A stretch of 64,000 bases of DNA from assembly GCF_018873765.1 (NCBI RefSeq), contig NC_057919.1, positions 66,644,984 through 66,708,983 of the forward strand, written 5' to 3'. Shown here piece after piece: positions 61,576 through 64,000 of the stretch; position 1 is the stretch's first letter, and each line of letters opens with the position of its first letter. Below the pieces are notes generated by a model. The model was not told the origin of the DNA, made no database searches, and saw only the letters and a program-made list of their open reading frames with translations. This DNA is from Telopea speciosissima. Taxonomy: Eukaryota; Streptophyta; Magnoliopsida; Proteales; Proteaceae. Made by a program: the position numbers and the translations under genes.

Positions 61576-62032
61576 GTCAAACATAGGCCAGCTTGTCGAT
61601 TTAGACCAGTAGTGCCCATGCCAACTCCACTACCTAAGCGAGCATTAAAATCCAATGCGACTTAAAAAGGGTCTATCTCATACATTTTCAATCTCGCTAC
61701 TATGTTAGTTTCTTGGAATTTATGAGGCTTAAAAGGACTAAAGACCCAAAGAGTAAAGACAACTAAATGTATGGTGAAATGCAGCTGCAAATCTTGACGA
61801 TAAATTTGACAAAGATAAAGGGATAAACTGGTACAATGGAAGTGGACGAGACAAAAGCATGAGTTTTAATTCAAGGGAATTTGGAACATTTCATATACAA
61901 TGTGAAATTATTATTCCATTTCCATTATATATACCTTCAGATCACGAACTACCTCGGCAAAGCAAAGAGCTTTTGTCCAATTGTGCATTTGACCGTACTG
62001 AAATACCATAGAAGGCATTCTCAACATATTCA

Positions 62033-62171
62033 GGCCGTGTTTGGTATGCATTCAAGGGAATAGATTCCAAGTCTAAAAAACATTCTGAAGAACAAAAAAA
62101 TAGAAAAAAATAAAGTTGCAAAATGCGTTTTAGTTCCAAATCTATTCTGAAAATACATACCAAACACAACC
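62033..62171. mobile_element. PIF/Harbinger-like (Tourist-type) MITE with TCA TSD
   Basis: A 139-bp element with ends ggccgtgtttggtatgcatt and, reversed, ggttgtgtttggtatgtatt. It is flanked by TCA at 62030-62032 and 62172-62174. A second inner inverted pair is gaatagattccaag / ccaaatctattctg. The GG-C-TGTTTGG ends and 3-bp duplication fit plant Tourist-like MITEs; the class is inferred from these. Confidence 0.75.
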
Positions 62172-62206
62172 TCAATAAGTTTTTCTCAGAATCTCAGCCA
62201 AAGGCA

Positions 62207-62370
62207 TGGGATTAAATCTGGGTATCGTATCAGCCATTACGTATAAGCCGGACCTGATACCAATACTGAACTGATACAGAATGATCAATATAGTCAGAAA
62301 GTGGGTTTTTTAACTAAAAATTGACCGTTTGATCTAGAATCAGACCGATACCAAGATTTAAATCCCTGGT
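62207..62370. mobile_element. Imperfect foldback element, GGGATTTAAATC ends
   Basis: Left end gggattaaatctgggtatcg; the right end reversed reads gggatttaaatcttggtatcgg. The interior has cctgatacc/ggtatcggtctgat pairs. It is too diverged to show a target duplication. Confidence 0.45.
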
Positions 62371-62549
62371 TTGGGGCGCATTAAACATACCAGTTGCAAG
62401 AAATAACTATGAATAGAAAAATCAAAGTAACGACCATATAGTATTGTACCATACATATTTTACCTTTTGCGAAGGAAAATGTAACTACTACTCTTTCAAT
62501 CCCTGGTTAAGGGTTGGGCAACCTCTCGTTCAAGCATCCCCACATTTCT

Positions 62550-63245
62550 CTATTTAAACCCATCCACATAACCAGCTGCATATCCACTAGACCTTAAGAA
62601 TTTCTTGAGTAAAAGAACAACAATGGCAATGGTAAGCCCAACAGCAGCCCATGTAAACAAACGATCATCAGAAGCTTTTTGCACCCTCACTTCTGCCCTT
62701 TGCTGTGGTTGCTCATTGGGATCCACGGCAGGGACCTGTCTCGACACCCTTAATCCTGCACTAAAACTGACTCTCAAGGGCCCAGCATTAGCATTCACTT
62801 GGACTTCTCGCACGTCTTCTACCATCGTCTGATTTCCATCTTCTTCTGGATTTGGATCTTCATCCACTGCAACTACACCAGCATTTTGTGGACTACCTTC
62901 AGCTTCCTCTTCTTCATTGGTTGAGGGTTCATTGGAGATCTGTGCGGGGCTGAGTTGGGGAACTGGAGGTGCTTTGCTTAGCATATACTCGTGAATCTGT
63001 GTGATCAAAAATTTTTTTAGAGTGAGATTTTACTTAGAATGGTAGACAGGTATTTGAATTGGAACTAAATTAGAAGCATACCTCATCAATCAGTTTTTGG
63101 CGTTCTGGAGTCCCAAATCTTGGAGCTGTCTCACGAGATTTGATGGCCAATGTACGTCTTTCTTCCTTCTTGTAATCCAGTGAGCCTAGTGCTCCATCTG
63201 GGTTGGTGGGCATGAATGCGATCAGTGCTACCAAAGCAGTCCGGA
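62550..63245 (-). CDS. UBC32/33/34-type tail-anchored ubiquitin-conjugating enzyme E2 (3' part)
   Basis: C-terminal part of a UBC6-class E2, an ER-membrane ubiquitin-conjugating enzyme used in ER-associated degradation. Two exons on the minus strand: 63245-63082 and 62996-62550, the last ending in TAG. The first begins with the end of the E2 fold, VRTALVALIAFMPTNPDGAL, then SLDYKKEERRTLAIKSRET and FGTPERQKLIDE. The second has a long acidic, Pro/Gln-rich linker (SNEPSTNEEEEAEGSPQNAG) and a tail anchor RLFTWAAVGLTIAIVVLLLK followed by a short luminal end. The catalytic cysteine and the rest of the fold lie upstream, beyond 64000, so the gene is partial. Its closest group is UBC34-like by the tail sequence; the exact paralogue is not certain. 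Confidence 0.92.
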
Positions 63246-64000
63246 CTGCCAGAAACAATTGTAAAGGTGAAAGAATTGTCATTAGAGTCTATCTTCTGGT
63301 ATGCAAATTAACAAGAAATAATCCAACACATTTAAGGCCAGCCTCTCATTAAACATCATAGACCACATATTGACATGGCTAGGGGGACCTGTGAATGCTT
63401 TCCAGAAAGGCTTGGTCCTGGTCTTTAGTCCTTACTGTTTTATTAGGTCAATACAGGGACACCTAAACTGGATCCAAGTACTAAATAAGGAACTTCCAGC
63501 ACTGGCTCATTTAAGCTTGACAACCAGGAACAAAAATTTTTCAGTATCAATTGAACAAAATCAATTAGGAGTTGCACTATTCATGGGTCAGTTCGCAGAT
63601 AAATATATCACCATAGAGTATTTCAAGCACCAAGCTTGCATGGTCTGTAAACCAAGCAGAGTTACTAAGAAGTTAGGTTCTCCTGATCAACTCAAAATTA
63701 GTTTTACAAGAAATGGCCTTTCAAACAGAAACCAAGCAGAATTACTAAGAAGTTAGGTTCTCCTCATTAATTCAAAATTAGTTCTATAAGAAATGGCTTT
63801 TCAAACAGAATCTTCAGCCATGAGCATGGCATCGTGACTCCACATGGAAATGTTACATGCATCATAAATGCATGAACATTTAAAAAAAAAAAAAATTCAA
63901 CTCTCAACCTAGTTTTAAAAAGGTCGGGGGTATTGTAGAAGCAATTCATACCATATTCATTATAATTAAGCCCCAAAAGAATAAACTTAACACTCCATGA
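63246..64000 (-). other. Intron of the E2 gene reaching the right edge
   Basis: The acceptor before 63245 (tttctggcag on the minus strand) implies that everything to the right is intron until the next exon. No exon with E2 motifs was found on the minus strand up to 64000. The plus-strand open frame at 63370-63756 has no motif and overlaps a simple repeat. Confidence 0.6.
63651..63810. repeat. 80-bp tandem repeat, two units, in the E2 intron
   Basis: The block beginning accaagcaga at 63651 recurs at 63731 and runs in parallel through ctaagaagttaggttctcct and aagaaatggc-tttcaaacag. There are about six differences. Confidence 0.88.

Larger units (their letters stand above)
59742..62549. other. 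Intergenic region between convergent genes, foldback-rich
   Basis: No gene recognised. From 59760 to 59950 there is a twofold repeat of ttgatttctcaccggtcca followed by gattctag/ggattt words. Four foldback elements follow, at 60456, 61391, 62033 and 62207. The 3' UTRs of the membrane-protein gene (plus) and of the E2 gene (minus) must lie at the two edges. Confidence 0.5.

Noticed and set aside
61386-61655. 89-codon minus-strand frame
   Set aside because: It is the translation of the 61391-61575 foldback MITE.
1-64000. CRISPR arrays, bacterial-type defence or biosynthetic clusters
   Set aside because: No spaced short repeats, no operon-like gene strings and no ribosome binding sites; all coding sequence is intron-containing plant genes or transposons.

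Overview
The window is nuclear DNA of a flowering plant, most likely a woody dicot, magnoliid or basal eudicot with transposon-rich introns; the species cannot be named from the sequence. The evidence is plant-type genes with GT-AG introns (a plastid Clp protease subunit with a transit peptide, a plant EFR3-like protein, an ER-type ubiquitin-conjugating enzyme), Ty1/copia and Ty3/gypsy retrotransposons with tRNA-Met-type primer sites, hAT and Mutator-like elements, and many short foldback MITEs. I see no prokaryotic operon, CRISPR array or plasmid feature.

Layout. (1) 2111-5375, minus: the 5' part of an RPAP3-like TPR co-chaperone gene, probably continuing off the left edge. (2) 5376-11230: intergenic DNA rich in MITEs. 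(3) 11885-36380, plus: a 19-exon EFR3-like gene (EFOP4 / SEMI-ROLLED LEAF 2 type) whose exons splice in silico to an unbroken 999-residue reading frame. Its intron after CDS exon 14 is 13.2 kb and holds three copia retrotransposons, all in the sense direction; the youngest is nested in the LTR of the oldest. (4) 36381-38716: intergenic. (5) 39051-57154, plus: CLPP5 in nine coding exons, 295 residues, catalytic triad complete. Its 11.6 kb sixth intron is a nest of two gypsy elements, a 3.0 kb hAT element with clear TIR and 8-bp TSD, a hAT-type MITE and a copia fragment. (6) 58866-59741, plus: a single-exon gene for an uncharacterised multi-pass membrane protein. (7) 59742-62549: intergenic with four foldback elements. 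(8) 62550-63245, minus: the last two exons of a UBC32/33/34-type tail-anchored E2 gene that starts beyond the right edge.

The five host genes do not form a pathway: RPAP3 acts in R2TP/HSP90 complex assembly, the EFR3-like protein in recruiting PI4-kinase to the plasma membrane, CLPP5 in the plastid stroma, and the E2 at the ER. I found no credible undescribed multi-gene system. The most notable observations are splicing oddities (a GC-AG intron in the RPAP3-like gene; a 35-nt microexon in CLPP5 that follows an 11.6 kb intron splitting the catalytic serine codon), well-bounded nested transposons whose TSDs can be read directly, and several small foldback families with more than one copy here.
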